A program made the translations under genes and the position numbers. This document shows, piece after piece, positions 33,545 through 45,690 of a DNA stretch of 64,000 bases (positions within the stretch are counted from its first letter, which is position 1; each line of letters begins with the position of its first letter). This DNA comes from Hysterangium stoloniferum. Taxonomy: Eukaryota > Basidiomycota > Agaricomycetes > Hysterangiales > Hysterangiaceae. The DNA is taken from contig WHVD01000033.1 in the NCBI GenBank assembly GCA_015178975.1, positions 124,001 through 188,000 on the forward strand, read 5' to 3'. The notes beneath the pieces are model-generated. The model had not been told where the DNA came from. It did not search any database and was given only the letters and a program-made list of their open reading frames with translations.

Positions 33545-34500
33545 ACAGGCAATGATTATTCCCGGACCATTCTTGACCCGAACCGTGACGACTTCAGTAG
33601 GAATTCTTGAACCAGTCCAAGACCAGGTGCGGCCTTTGCCACTGTGTTTGAAGGGAATTCCTGTCCTTGTCGGACTGGAACTAGCATACCGAAGTTTTAT
33701 TGTCATTGAGAGTGATGCAAGTGGTATTCTATTTGTCCTGTTGCACTGAAGACTATCCCCGGAGTCATTACATTATGATGCATTACCCCGGCAAGCATCG
33801 TATCTTCTTTGCGATGACAATAGGCGATGATCAAGTTGGAAATTCGTATCAACTCACAGTACCGGATTAATTCCCTGAATGACAATCATTCAAAACGAGA
33901 AAATAAAGGATGGATTGGGGGATCCAACTCAAAGCTGGGATGAACGCCCATCGTGTGGGACAGAAGAGGGACTGTCATGACCAGGTCCAAAGGAGGTGGG
34001 GAGAAACCAGAAAAAGGGGACATGTAAGCATTTCTAACTTGGTGAATCTGGACGTAGCAGACGAACTCTGCCTGCGATAGGTCACGCTGAGTGGTCACAA
34101 TCATGGATCTACGTTGTCATCGTCGTGCTGAAGAGTCATGTCCACACATCAAGAATGTGAGCCTGGGGCAAAACATTCGACTCGGAAACACAGATAATAA
34201 TAAGGCTAGGTGTAAGCAAGTATTACCTGACATGGGGTTATGTGTGCAGTTTATTACAAATTCTGATGGACACGCCACAATCGAAGATATTCCAAGTTCG
34301 ACCCTTGCGTACCTCAATAATAAAATCTACTCTGAGAACTCTGGTCTTACCTTACTCTTTGTCTTCTTCAGACATTCTACAGAATTCAAGCTGTTTGATG
34401 TGGCAAGGCTTCCTGAAGAAACCACGTTGCTCGCCAGTAACCTGACTAGACTATCATTGACCCGGGTTTCTTCTCATTGAAATTTTTCATAAAATTAAAC
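33545..34500 (+). pseudogene. Module B copy 7
   Basis: The first block is open (IIPGPFLTRTVTTSVGILEP, LAYRSFIVIESDASGILFVL). The second is the NDNHSKRENK-type block, broken. The third, 34091-34480, is open: MDLRCHRRAEESCPHIKNVS, with a possible small intron after DNNKAR (GTGTAAGCAAG...GTGCAG), then GHATIEDIPSSTLAY and PENSGLTLLFVFFRHSTEF, stop after RVSSH at 34478. This last exon is the best conserved part of B. It lies about 440 bp before the X7 start region, on the same strand. Confidence 0.45.
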
Positions 34501-34939
34501 AGGAAGCGCGCAATCTCGCCGGTCAAAGTCTCAGGTTGACAACGCCAGCTTGAATGCAGCACCCAGTGAGCATCACTCTGGAGTGCATTTATATTATCCT
34601 TGGCAATGCCACTTCTGGAATGTCAGAAAAGCCGTATTGCAACTCTGACGCTCAATAATGCCAGAAATATTATGCAATGGGGTGACAATTGACTAAACTA
34701 TTATATGAAATGCTGTGTGAGCCTTCAGCAGAAGGCGTAAGAAAGTAGTAAGGCAACTTAGTGCATTGGAGCCTTTATGGAGGGTGAGGGGATGTTATTT
34801 ACAATGGCAGGAATGACAGGCTGTGGATCGTGCGTAGGCACGGCCACAAGGCTGTACCTTGATGGAATTAACTCTCCTCTTGACTGCGGCATAAAACCTC
34901 AGCATCTCTTTCGAGTGTAAGTATGACTGATACCCACCA
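34501..34939 (+). promoter_or_regulatory. B-X intergenic region and X7 5' flank
   Basis: Contains the standard tail sequence after B (GCAGCACCCAGTGAGCATCA) and the X 5' flank (CTGTGTGAGCCTTCAGCAGA to GGCATAAAACCTCAGC). The CATAAAAC motif lies in the usual TATA position. No other gene is present. Confidence 0.4.
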
Positions 34940-36768
34940 ATATCTACCTTCAACGAGATGACTCTGGGGAATCACGATTTGGCAACTGCTGAGTCCTTTG
35001 AAGACGTTGAGGAACTACCACCCTTAATTTCCCCAGGTGTATTGAGTTCAGCTCAACAGGAGAATATCAATGAGGTGTGAATGAGTAATGTATTCCGACT
35101 GAATCTCAGGGAACAATGGAGCTGTAACGATCCAGGCCATTATTTGTGTTATCGGGCCCCCGATGACGAGCAGCACATACAACTGTCTGCAAACCATATA
35201 GATCTTTGGGTTGACGAATTGGTGAGTAAATATAATACTATTTCCAACCGGATTTGTGTCAGATGCGGCACATTTCAGTATCAAGGAGAAAAGACCTACC
35301 ATGACCCACCCACTGTTGTTAAGGGATCCACCAGCACGACATCCAACCTCGGCGCGTATCGCAGTCATGCAGAGGGCTGGGGAATTATCTCAGGGAGTCT
35401 TGAAACATCTTCAAGTATTGAAATTGGCCCCGGGTATTACTGTGGAGTCGGTTTGGAAAGGGTTGGGATGAAATTCCTTCACAGTGCGAAGACAGCTTTG
35501 CTGATGGGAAAGCTGACAATATACGGGCAAATCATGAGTCAATTGTCTCAAGAAGACAGTGCCTGTAGGTTTCTACTCAAGCATCTAACCCTGCCAAGAT
35601 TTGGAAGACTAGTTCAAGGGAGTGTTTATTTAGCGAGGTAGGGATACCTCAGCGTCAATCATTGAATACACTGGAAAATACTCACGTCCCTTGTAGGCCC
35701 ACATACCCGCCTCTAATTCGGAGACAAGCATGGATGGTTTTAGATGAGGTCGAGGTGTATCCACTTCATATCTGGCGGAGTAGCAAAGGGCACACTATCC
35801 AGTTTATGGCATATTTGGCTTGGACCTTCACGTGTTGTCCGGCGTTACAGATGGAGACGCGTCATCTGCAATAACGTCATCACTGTACAACGTTTTAGTC
35901 AAGTCACCACTGCACACCAACTTTGATGAGGTTGCATCAACATTTATCATACAAATCGCCCGTTACTTAATAGAATTTCATGATCACTCCCCCTTTTTGG
36001 GCCTAGTGTATGTCGTGGAAGCGATTCGCCACGTGCGTCAACTATCTATGGATGAGCTCACGGCGATTAGAGGTTACATTGAATTCTGGTTACAACCGTG
36101 CGTCGCGACATGACATCATTTCATCCCGCCCACCAAAGGCATAACAGACAAAGTCACCGGAGACTATCTCCCACTTATAGAAATCCTATCCGGCTTCTCG
36201 TGTGTTGCATCCACCAAGATGCATGGTTTCGAGATATTGCTAGAGATGTATTAAACATTCAACTGGACGAGATACACTTGCATATAGTGTCATTGGAACA
36301 TCATATCGATTTGGGCATCATACTTACTGTATTGGAATATTTACCCCTTGCAAACCTTTTTCAACGACAGAACGCTTTTCACCGATCACATCAACCAGCT
36401 GAATGTCGTTTCTACGCTCATTGGGCCCGTCGTACGGTACGTTCACAATATTTTACCTTATAGCCGTCTTCCATCCACCCATAAAACTGTCCTACCAGTC
36501 TCATTCTGATGGAAGCGAGTCCAGATTACCCGCTCTTGGATTGTGCCGAGATAATCATATCGGTTACTCTGAAGATGATAGCTGGATGCTCTGAGCCCGA
36601 ATCCGCATGTACCACAGTGCGCAGCCTCGATACCATCTCCATTCTTCTTTCTCTCCTTCCACATTGTGACGTAATGTGCGGCTCGACGAACGACAAATTC
36701 TTCAGTTACTCGCTTAAAACTTTAGATTTCACCGCGCGTTCCTTCCTTTGCGTCGTCGCCACTCCTTA
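34940..36768 (+). pseudogene. Family X copy 7, pseudogene
   Basis: The usual start codon is ATA at 34940. An in-frame ATG lies six codons later (EMTLGNHDLATAE). Exon 1 then has a TGA after ENINEV near 35077. Exon 2 (35259-35636) is well kept (GPGYYCGVGLERVGMKFLHS). Exon 3 changes frame near 35850 (CCPALQMETRHLQ). Exons 4 and 5 are recognisable, with a frame loss in exon 4 after LVCCIHQDAW...IILTVLEYL, and exon 5 includes FTARSFLCVVATP. Not functional as it stands. Confidence 0.75.
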
Positions 36769-37792
36769 GGCTTGTGTGTCGGCAAGGTCTAATTAGGACC
36801 CCAGATCAGTGGTGGAGGACCATGGTTGCCCTGACAAAGGTCTTGCACCATCATTTGGATACACTCGCTGATCATTTCTCTTCGATACATCTCAACCAAA
36901 CCTCGAGGAGCCCAATAGCGTCGCCCTTTATTCAATCACTTTCCAGCCGGGGTTACAGATGGTATAAAGCTATATTATTTGAGCCGATCTAACAACGCAT
37001 ATAGTCACTTTGTATTATCGCCGTGAGCTCTGCAGTTGTCCCCATACATGTGTTGAATACATTTGGAGGCACTAGCCGTGCCTACACAAACATCCGAATC
37101 ATAAACGACAGTTGTTTTAAATAAGATGTCACCCAATGGCTCAAAAAGGACCCCCCGTCGCCATTTAGATGCATGTCTCCTTCAGGCTCATCATACTTTC
37201 ACGCCAGTGTTCAATTGACAAGATCCATGATCTTCAAACCGAGTGCCTTCACACCGTGCGAGGCAATGCATTAGGCGAATTCCTTAAACTAAGTTCCTTC
37301 CATTGACAACTTGGCAATAAAGCTCCCATAGGTCGAGCAAATCTAAGAGCGCATACAGTCACTTTTCACCATTGCCCCGAGCTCTGCAGCTTGTACGCGT
37401 TGATGACATGCGTCAGTCGAATACACTTACAGGCACCACCTGTGGCTAGACTGACATCCTATTTATAAATGACAATCATTTCAAACAGACCGTGGACTTG
37501 AGAGTTGTATGAAACTACATAATTTGACGCAATTTAAAAGTGAAGATCCACTTGTGATGATCGCTACGAGGTTCTCTAGACTGGTGTTGAATATAATCCG
37601 AGGACTACTCGCTGAAATCACATCGCATATACTAGCGGTAATAATTTCAATCGAATACCACAAGGGGTACTCGAAGAAGGCCGTCCCACCGTTATTCTCG
37701 TGTCACTTGTTTGGGAGAACAGGAAGCTGAGCCAAGTCATTGGAAAACACCATCATCAAAACACCGACACTTCTTCACATTGTCGTGAGCTT
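36769..37792 (-). pseudogene. Module Y copy 7, convergent with X7
   Basis: Very similar to Y copy 5 (24.6-25.5 kb). Pieces are WYSIEIITASICDVISASSP with IFNTSLENLVAIITSG (37663-37481), and the FKEFAQ/ALGLKIMDL-type block around 37210-37290. Stops interrupt all frames. Confidence 0.4.
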
Positions 37793-38607
37793 TTACCTTG
37801 TATAAGAGAAACGTAGCTCGTGGTCATGTCAGGTGGGATCACTTATCAACTCAGAGAAGAATACAATACCCATGACAACCCGCCGCGTGCAGAAGCTAAG
37901 CCCCCGAGAAATTTCTGTGTGTTTCAGTCGTTAACGTGACACTACGCGCTACGACAGTTTATTTTACTCGCTATCCCGACATTTCCCCTATTCCTTCCAT
38001 TTATGTTCACTGGAGTTTATTCCACCAATTGTCATGTTTGAATTGTTTCATTTCGAGTAGTAGCGAAAAGCCATTTGATTTAATCTAATATTACAGAACT
38101 CATCGACTAGATCCGTGGGCCTCTTGAATGTTAGTTGTCGTCACCTTTCTATGCGTAGTTGCCACACCTTTCACTGATGTGTCGGTAGCATTGATGAATT
38201 CGACTTGCGTCTCCATTTTCCGGAAAATAACCCCCCGGAACATAACTATGAGCCTTCCGGGCCGTTTTATCAAAGATAATGCTGGTGAGTTAGTCGCCAT
38301 AATGGTGCTAGCCAAGGAGACACTCCCAGATGTCAGCTTTAACATTGGCAAGGACTCACAGTACTTCATAATCCTTAATATACCTTGCTACACTATGCGA
38401 TGAAGAAATAATCGGTGTCACTCTGACCTTGATAGCTGGATCTTTCCACCCTGGACTTGCGTGTACCACCGTGAACTTGAAGGCAGCAACCGGTCGGCAT
38501 CGCTCTGGACCGCATTTATAATATACATAGGCAATGTCACTTCTCGATATCAGAAAAGCCATTTTGATTTCAACTCTGATGCTCAAGAATGCTAGAAATA
38601 CTATACT
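37793..38607 (+). pseudogene. Module C copy 7
   Basis: TATA-like TGTATAAGAG at 37800, then ATGTCAGGTGGGATCAC. The best open frame is 38128-38403: VVVTFLCVVATPFTDVSVAL, NSTCVSIFRKITPRNITMSL, KDNAGELVAIMVLAKETLPD, ending IPCYTMR. After one frame change the EEIIGVTLTLIAGSF unit follows, and at about 38480 it joins B-tail sequence (GGTCGGCATCGCTCTGGACC). Eroded. Confidence 0.45.
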
Positions 38608-38889
38608 ATGCGGTCCCAATTTTTATTTGTCTCCTTGCAGATTAAGACATTACGACACAATGCACAGCCCATCAACAAGCGGTTCAGCTTTGAGTGTTTT
38701 GAAAATTTAGTTTCCACCGCTCTTTCCTTTCTTTCTGTGGTGGCCACACGTTTCACTGGTGTGGCAGCAACATCTTTTTCGAACTCCATATCAGCCTTGG
38801 AAAGAAGTTGTTTGACCTGGCGAATGTCCTGCTCCATACCTCGACACGATTTCTACTCAGATAACGCCAACATACCAGGAACAAACTAG
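38608..38889 (+). pseudogene. Module E copy 3
   Basis: Open for 93 codons: SQFLFVSLQIKTLRHNAQPI, FECFENLVSTALSFLSVVAT and RFTGVAATSFSNSISALERS. In this copy the VVATRFTGV motif and the upstream FECFENLVST lie in one frame. That ties E to the FTARSFLCVVATPSTRVSV end of X exon 5. Confidence 0.45.
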
Positions 38890-40240
38890 CAGGAGGGTTA
38901 CATCATTCCCCTTGTTTAACTCGCTTTGGAGGCAAATAAAAGTTAAATAAACCTGCGTAGTTTGGGCAATTTCAGAGCACGTACAATCATTTCTTAATTT
39001 GTAGGATTTGTGGTTGTGACTAATAGTTATATATATTGTAGGACTACATGTCTACATCTCACCGGGAACAATTATTCCTGGTCCGTTGTTGAACCGAACG
39101 GAGATGACTTGATCACAAATGTTTAAACCAATCCAAGACCGGGTGTGGCCATTGTCACTGTCTTTAAAGGGAATTCCTGTCATTTTTGGTCTGGCCACAG
39201 GATACTGAAGTTTAACTGTCGTCGCGCAATCCCAACTGTATTCTGAAGGAATATTTTTGTTGTCATCCTGCTGGACTGAAGATCATCCTCAGAGTCATTA
39301 CATTATGATACTTTACCTTGGGAAGCACCGTATCTTCTACACCCATTTGTTGATGACAATAGCCATTGATCAGCTAAGAAGTTCATATGGACCCACAGAG
39401 TTCGTTATTTCCCTGACAAACAATCATGAAACACGAGAAAATGAAGGATGGATTGGGGTCACAAACTGAGACCTGGGATAAATGACCATCATGTGGGAGA
39501 GAAGAGGGACTGTGACGGCCACCTTTGTGGAGCTCAAAGTGGAGTGGGCAGCAACGAAGGGGCAGGTACTATTGCAGAAAAGGACACGTGCATAGTGAAT
39601 CTTTAGATATTAGAATAACTCCGCCTGCAATAGTTCAAGCTACAGGTGGGTCACAACCATTGGCCTACGTGATCATCGTAGTATCAAGGAATCAATTACA
39701 TTCAGTCATGCGGGGAATAATAGAGCCTGTTGTGAGTAAGTATGACTTGACACGCGATTATATGTACAATTTGTCAATACAAGTTCTGATGGACACGCCA
39801 TAATCAAAATAATTTTAAGTCGGGCCCTTCTGTACCTCAAGAAAATCTACGATGAGAAATTTGGTCTTGTGTCACTATTTGTTTTGCGCAGACGTTGGAC
39901 AAAATTCAAGCGGATTGATATGTCAAGGGTGAAGGATGAAACGACGTTGCTTGCCATCAACCCGACTAGACCATCACTTGCCGTGGGTTTCTCCTCGTTG
40001 AAGGTTGTGACAGGCAGCCCGCACTCTCACAAGAAAAGGATTCAGGTTAACAACGACAACTTGAAAGCAGCAGCGGATTAGCATAGCTCTGGACTGCATT
40101 TATAATTGAAGGTAATGTCACTTCTCGAATAAGAGAAAAGCTGTTTTACTTTCAACCCTGACGCTCAATAACACCCTTAAATACTATATCATGGGGTCAC
40201 AATTGTCTAAAATATTATTAGATACTGTGTGAGCTTCAGC
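38890..40240 (+). pseudogene. Module B copy 8
   Basis: Near-identical to B copy 6 (27.3-28.7 kb), including the HYIMILYLGKHRIFYTH and LTNNHETRENEGWIGVTN blocks (39257-39469), RITPPAIVQATGGSQPLAYV (39525-39803) and the last exon ALLYLKKIYDEKFGLVSLFV with TTLLAINPTRPSLAVGF, stop at 40081. The last exon is open here but not in copy 6. Confidence 0.45.
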
Positions 40241-40456
40241 AGAAGGCATAAGAAAGTAGTAAAGTAACTACGTCCACTGGAATCTATATAGGTTAAGGAA
40301 GGTGAAGGGATTTTGCTTCCGATGGCAGGGATGACATGCTGTGAATCCTGTGTAAGCACGGCCATAAGGCTGTACCTTGGTGGAATTAACTCTCCGACCA
40401 ATGGGAGAATAAAGGCGAGGCACCCCTTCTCGTGTAAGTACGACTGCTACCCACCA
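40241..40456 (+). promoter_or_regulatory. 5' flank of X8
   Basis: Matches the X6 flank closely, with GAGAATAAAGGCGAGGCA in the TATA-like position and CACCAATGTCT at the start codon. Confidence 0.4.
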
Positions 40457-42689
40457 ATGTCTACTTCCAACGAGACGACTCTGGGGAATGATGATTCGGC
40501 AACGGCTGGGATCTACCTTGAAGACATTGAAGATCTACCACCCTTAGTTTCCCCGGGTGTATCGACTTCAGAGAAACGGGACGAGATCGTGAAAGGGATG
40601 AGAGATGTATTCAAGGAGAAGCTTCGAAAACGATGGCGTTGTAACGAACCCGCCCATGATTTATGTTATCGGGCCCCGGATGGTAGGCAACACATACAGC
40701 TGTCTGCAAACCATATAGAGATTTGGGTTGACGAGTGGGTGAGTAAAGTGTAATGCTATTTCCATGCGATGTGTGTCACATGCTGCGCATTCAGTGTCAA
40801 GGAGAAACGGCTATCATGACCCACCGAATTTTGTTAAGAGATCCACCAACACGGCATCCAACCTCAGCCCCTATTCCAGTCATGCCGATGACTGTGGAAT
40901 GATCTCGCGGAGTCAGGGGACAATGTCAAGTATTGACATTGGCCCCGGGTATTACTGTGGAGTCGGTTTGGAAAGGGTTGGGATGAAAGTCCTTCACGGT
41001 GCTAAGACAGCTTCGCTGATCGCAAAGCTGACAATATACCGGGAAATCACCCGTTTGTTACAAGACCATGGTGCCTTTGGCAAGTTGCTACACAAGCATC
41101 TTACGCTGCCAAAACTGGGAAGACTAGTTCAGGCTAGTGCTGATTTAGCGAGGTAGGGATACCTCAATCATTGAATACACTGGAAATACTCATATCTGAG
41201 TCGTAGACCTATATACCCGCCTCAAATTCGGAGACGAGCGACGGAAATTTTAGGGAGTGTCCCGATAATTTCACACTTGCGGGGGAGCAGCAAAGGTCAC
41301 ACTACCGACCTCATGACATTCTTGGCTTGGGCCTTCTTTTACTGCCCCGGCGTTTATGGAGACACGTCACCAACGGTGATTACGTCATCACTTTACAACG
41401 TTTTAGTCAAGTCACCGTTGCACACCAACTTTGATGAGGTCGCATCGACATTTATCATACATATCGCCCGTTATCCCTCAGAATTTGATGGGCCCTTACC
41501 CCTTTTCAGCCTTGCTGATATCGTGGAAGGGATCTGCGAGATGCGTCCACTATCTGTAAAGGAGCTCACGGCGATCAGAGGTTGCATTGAATTGTGGTTA
41601 CAACCGTGCGTCGTGCCATCACACCATTTCATCCTTCCCACCAAAACCATAACAGCGAATATCAGACACGAGTTAGATGGAATGAATATCCGATACCCAG
41701 GCTTCTCGTGTGTTGCATGCATCAAGATGCATGGTTTCGAGATATCGCTGGAGCTGTATTGAAGGTTTTATTGGACGACATAAACATGCATATAGCGTCA
41801 TTGACACCTCATCTTCATTGGGACACGTCACTGTATTGGAGTATTGGCTCCTTGGAAATCTTCTTCAGCGACAGCACGCTTCTCACCGATCACATCAACC
41901 AGCTGAATGTGGTTTCTTCGTTCATTGGACCCATCGTACGGTACGTTCACTATATTTTATCTTCCAGCACCGTCTTACATCCACCCACGAAACTGTCCTA
42001 CCAGTTTCATTCTGACCCACACGAGTCCTAATCGGGATCACCTTGGGTATGGTGAGCGAATAATCGCATTGACTCTGAAGCTGATAGCTGGATCTTCCGA
42101 GCCCGAATCTGCGTTGACCACGGTGCGCAGCCACGATACCATCCTCATTCTCGTTTCTCTTCTCCTACATTGTGACATTTTGCGCGGCACGACCAACGAC
42201 AAATTCTCCAATTACTCGGTTAAAAGATTAGATTCCACCATCGTACGGTACGTTCCCTATATTTTATCTTCCAGCACCGTCTTACATCCGCGTACCCGCC
42301 CATACAATTGTCCTACCAGCCTCATTCTGACACACACGAGCCCAGATTGGGTTATCCTAGTGTCTGGCGAAAAAATAATCGACTTGACTCTGGAGCTGAT
42401 AGCTGGATCTTCCGAGCCCGAATCTGCGTGTACCACAGTGCGCAGCGTCAATACCATCGCCATTCTCGTTTCCCTCCTTCCACATTGTGACGCCATGCGC
42501 GGCTCGACTCATGACCAATTCATCAAAGAGTTTGAGCGTTTAGATTTGACCGCACGTTCTTTCCTTTGCGTGGTCGCCACCCCTTCCACGCGTGTGTCGG
42601 TAGGGTCTAATCAGTCCCCCATATCCGTGTTGGAGGAACATGGCTACCCTGACAAAGGTCTTGCACCATCAATTGGACACAATTCCTAA
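40457..42689 (+). pseudogene. Family X copy 8, one frameshift and a duplicated tail
   Basis: Exon 1 (40457-40738) is intact, and intron 1 (40739-40794) is normal. Exon 2 lacks one base at about 40812 (CAAGGAGAAACGGCTATC against GAAACGGGCTACC in sisters), which breaks the frame. The rest of exon 2, exon 3 (from 41211) and exon 4 are open. From 41907 a 260-codon frame runs through exon 5 and then, at about 42235, into a second copy of exon 4 end plus intron 4 plus exon 5 (IVRYVPYILSSSTVLHPRTR, then GEKIIDLTLELIAGSSEPES). The tail unit is thus present twice. It is broken now by a single-base loss, so it may be a young pseudogene. Confidence 0.75.
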
Positions 42690-43545
42690 TCATTTCTCTT
42701 TTGACAATGCCGACACATCTCAACCAAACGAGGAGGAGCCCAATAGCGTCCGCGTATGGTCAATTTGTATTATCTCGGCGAGCTCTGCAGTTGTCCCCAT
42801 ACAGGTGTTGAATACATTTTGGGGCACTAGCCGTGCGTAGACTAAAATACGAATCATGAACGATACATGTTTTTAAATAAGATATCTTTGAAGGTCTGGA
42901 CAAGGCCTCCCTTGTCGCCAGTTCGATGCATGTCTCGTTCAGGATCATCATACCTTCAGGCCAGTGTTCAATCGACAAGATCCATGATCTTCCCACCAAG
43001 GGCCTCCACACCGTGCGAGTCAATGTGCTGGGCGAATTCCTTAAACTAATTCTCTTCCATTGAAAACCTGACAATAAAGCTGCCATAGGCCGAGAAAATA
43101 CAAGAGCGCATACAGTCACTTTTCGCCGCCGCCGCGCACTCTGAATGTTGCACGCGTCGATACCATATGCATTGAATACACTCGCGGCCACCACCAGCGA
43201 CTAGACTGATGTCCTATTTATCAATGACCAGTATTTCAAACAGGACGCTAACTTGAGAGTTGTATGAAGCTACAAAATTTGATACAATTTGAAAGCGAAG
43301 ATCGTCACTTGTAATAGTCGCTGCGAGGTTCTCTACACTGGTGTTGAATATACTCCAATGACTACTCCCTGAAATCACATCGCATATACCAGCAGTAACA
43401 ATGACAATCGAATACCATTACGACGTCTCAAAGAAGGCGGTCCCACCATTCTTCTTCTCGTGTCCTTTGTTCGGGAGAGCAGTAAGCCGAGGTCAAACCA
43501 ATGGACAACATTATGATCAAGACACTGACATTTCTTCACATGTCG
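42690..43545 (-). CDS. Module Y copy 8, long open part (144 codons)
   Basis: The frame 43194-42760 is open: VAASVFNAYGIDACNIQSAR, RKVTVCALVFSRPMAALLSG, ISLRNSPSTLTRTVWRPLVG, WILSIEHWPEGMMILNETCI and PKCIQHLYGDNCRARRDN. At the nucleotide level the segments at about 42830-42760 and 43190-43120 are copies of each other (TGTATTCAA-NNCATGTATGG), and a third copy lies near 43345, so Y has internal repeats. The 5' part (43545-43200) holds WFDLGLLLSRTKD-type sequence in another frame. The protein is unknown. It could be real but incomplete in this model. Confidence 0.4.
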
Positions 43546-44190
43546 TGAGCTTTCACCGTGGATAAGAGAAAGGTAGCTCGTGGTGATGTCAGGCGGAATC
43601 CCATATTAACTAAGAGCTGAAGAATGAATACCCACGACCCCCCGCGTGGACAGTCATTCCCCGAGAATTTCTGGTTTATGGTCTGTTCCAATGTTTCAGT
43701 CGTTAGCGTCAAACTACACGTCACGACAATTTATTTTACTCCATATCCCGACAGCCCCCCTGCTGCTTCCATGTCAGTTGACTGGAGTTCATTCCACCAA
43801 TTGTCATGTTTGAATTATGTCATTGCGAGTAGTAGCGAAAAATTGATTTGATTCAATCTAATATTAAAGGACTATTCGACTAGATCCGTGGGCCTCTTGA
43901 AGTTAGTTGTCGTCCCCTGTTCCTTCCTATGCGTTAGTCTCTACACCTTTCACTGGTGTGTCGACACCGTTGAAGAATTCGAATTACGTCTTCGTTTTCC
44001 GGGAAATACTCTCAGGAACATAATTATGTGGCTTCCGGACCGTTTCATCAAAACAATGCTAGTGAGTTCGTCGCCATAAAGGTGCTCGCCAAGGAGACAT
44101 AGCTAGATGTCAGCTTTGACATTCGCAAGGACGTACAGTACCTCACAATCCTGAATCTACCTTGCCATCATCCCATCTATCAGCTACAGC
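43546..44190 (+). pseudogene. Module C copy 8
   Basis: Starts after GTGGATAAGAGAAAGG. It holds the frame 43624-43851 (FWFMVCSNVSVVSVKLHVTT, SCLNYVIASSSEKLI) and 43888-44079 (GLLKLVVVPCSFLCVSLYTF, LRNIIMWLPDRFIKTMLVSS), then a KETXLDVSFDIRKD block. The order of blocks matches the other C copies. Eroded. Confidence 0.45.
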
Positions 44191-45690
44191 AATGGATGAA
44201 TAGTATGAGCCTGGGGCGTCGCGGCGAACAGTTCACTGAGCAAGACAGAAAACAAAATATATTCACGTTCGACGGTCAGCCACCTCGTGAAAAATTGCCC
44301 TGAACTCCTCTTGGATATTGCAGCGGACTGGTCAACTATAGTCATCTTTCTTGCTGTTCTCAGACCTTTCGGAAGATGCAAGCCCCTTGATATGGCAAAG
44401 GCACACGAGGAATACAGTCCTTATTGGGGCGATAAAAAATTGTTTAAACTAGAAATATTGTGGTGGGATTATGATAGAATTGAATACGGATGGCCATTAT
44501 TCAAGCAACAGCTGGCTTGAGTTTAATTCTCGGTGCACGACTGTTGACAAAGTGGAAGTTTCGCTGCCAAGGAGAGACAACTTACCATGACCCTTCGAGT
44601 ATGGTTGGGATGCCAGGGAGTCCACTAACGCCACATCCCGTATGTCAGTGATACTGCGGACTGGGGAATGGTCTCACAGCATCTCGGCTTGACGGGTTCC
44701 TGATCCAGAATTAAACTCTGGCAAGACTAGGTAGACTAATTCAACAGAGCATTGATTGAATGAGGTAGGGATGGCTCAGCGTCAATCATTGAATACACTC
44801 GAAATATTCACGTCTTCGTAGACCCACGAAATTCCGGAGGCAGCGTCGATTATTGTATCCCTGTTCTGGTGGTGTTCAATCTATATACAGCGGAGAGATC
44901 ACACTACCAAGCTCCTGACATCTTTGTGTTTTACCTTCATATGGGGCCCCGGTGTCAATCAATTGCAATGAAGTTATTATTATATAATGGTGCCGCCAAA
45001 CCACCACTAAACACCAACCCGATGATGTTGCATCGACATTTATCATACAAATCGCCCAAAATGTATCAGCATTTGATCGTCAAGATACTTTACTCATTGG
45101 CGGGCTTGCGTATTTCATGGAAACCATCTACCACGTGCGTCAGCAGTGTGTAGAAGAAGTCACTGCGATCAGAGGCTACTTGAATCCTTGTTATAACAGT
45201 GCATCGCGACATCAGACCTCATCCTTCTGACGAAAACCATTGTCGCCAGAATAGCCACATCAGGAAAGTGGCAAGATCAGTAAATATGCCGTCTATATTG
45301 TCTAGAGTCATCTAGGCTAGACTCGGCTAGACACCCTACTTTCGCGAGATCCCTATTTACTAGTCGGTATAAAAGCTTACTATCGATCTAGGGTTTAGCA
45401 AGGCTGGGGAATCTAGATAGTGGGTGTAGACATTCCCAAATCCCTGATGCAGTAACGACGTTGAGTTACCAAGATCCTATTCAGGTATTCGTGGGTTGCA
45501 TCCTCCAAGATATGTGGTTTCGACATGTTGCTGGAGCTGTATTGAAGATTGTCGTATGAAGCAATTTCAGAGCGCATACAATCACTTCTTATTCTTAATG
45601 CAGCTCTGTGCGGACTCCGTGACGAAAACTGGATCGATGATAGGGCTCGTCTTTTGTGACTAATAATTCAATATATTGTAGGACTAGATA
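44191..45690 (+). pseudogene. Module D copy 8, old X paralogue
   Basis: The first block is open, 44287-44520: NCPELLLDIAADWSTIVIFL, FGRCKPLDMAKAHEEYSPYW, then EYGWPLFKQQLA and a stop. Next come an exon-2-like stretch (CQGETTYHDPSSMVGM), the X-type intron 2 at about 44765-44821, an exon-3-like stretch (PPLNTNPMMLHRHLSYK) and exon-4-like sequence at 45480-45560 (FVGCILQDMWFRHVAGAVLK). A 192-bp element interrupts it at 45258. It ends at the start of module B. Confidence 0.5.
45258..45449. mobile_element. Small non-autonomous TIR element, 192 bp
   Basis: Sister D copies read AATAGCCAGTAACGA without interruption. Here the sequence between AGCCA and CAGTAACG starts CATCAGGAAAGTGG and ends AATCCCTGATG. 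The terminal inverted repeat is CATCAGG/CCTGATG, with CA on both sides as a possible 2-bp target duplication. It is rich in CTAG and TCTAGA. The superfamily is not resolved. Confidence 0.6.

Noticed and set aside
33404-33706. Minus-strand frame with SWTGSRIPTEVVTV, also present in other B copies.
   Set aside because: It is the mirror of the B first block. In inverted units the conserved direction is the same as X, and the minus frame has no plausible start or partners.
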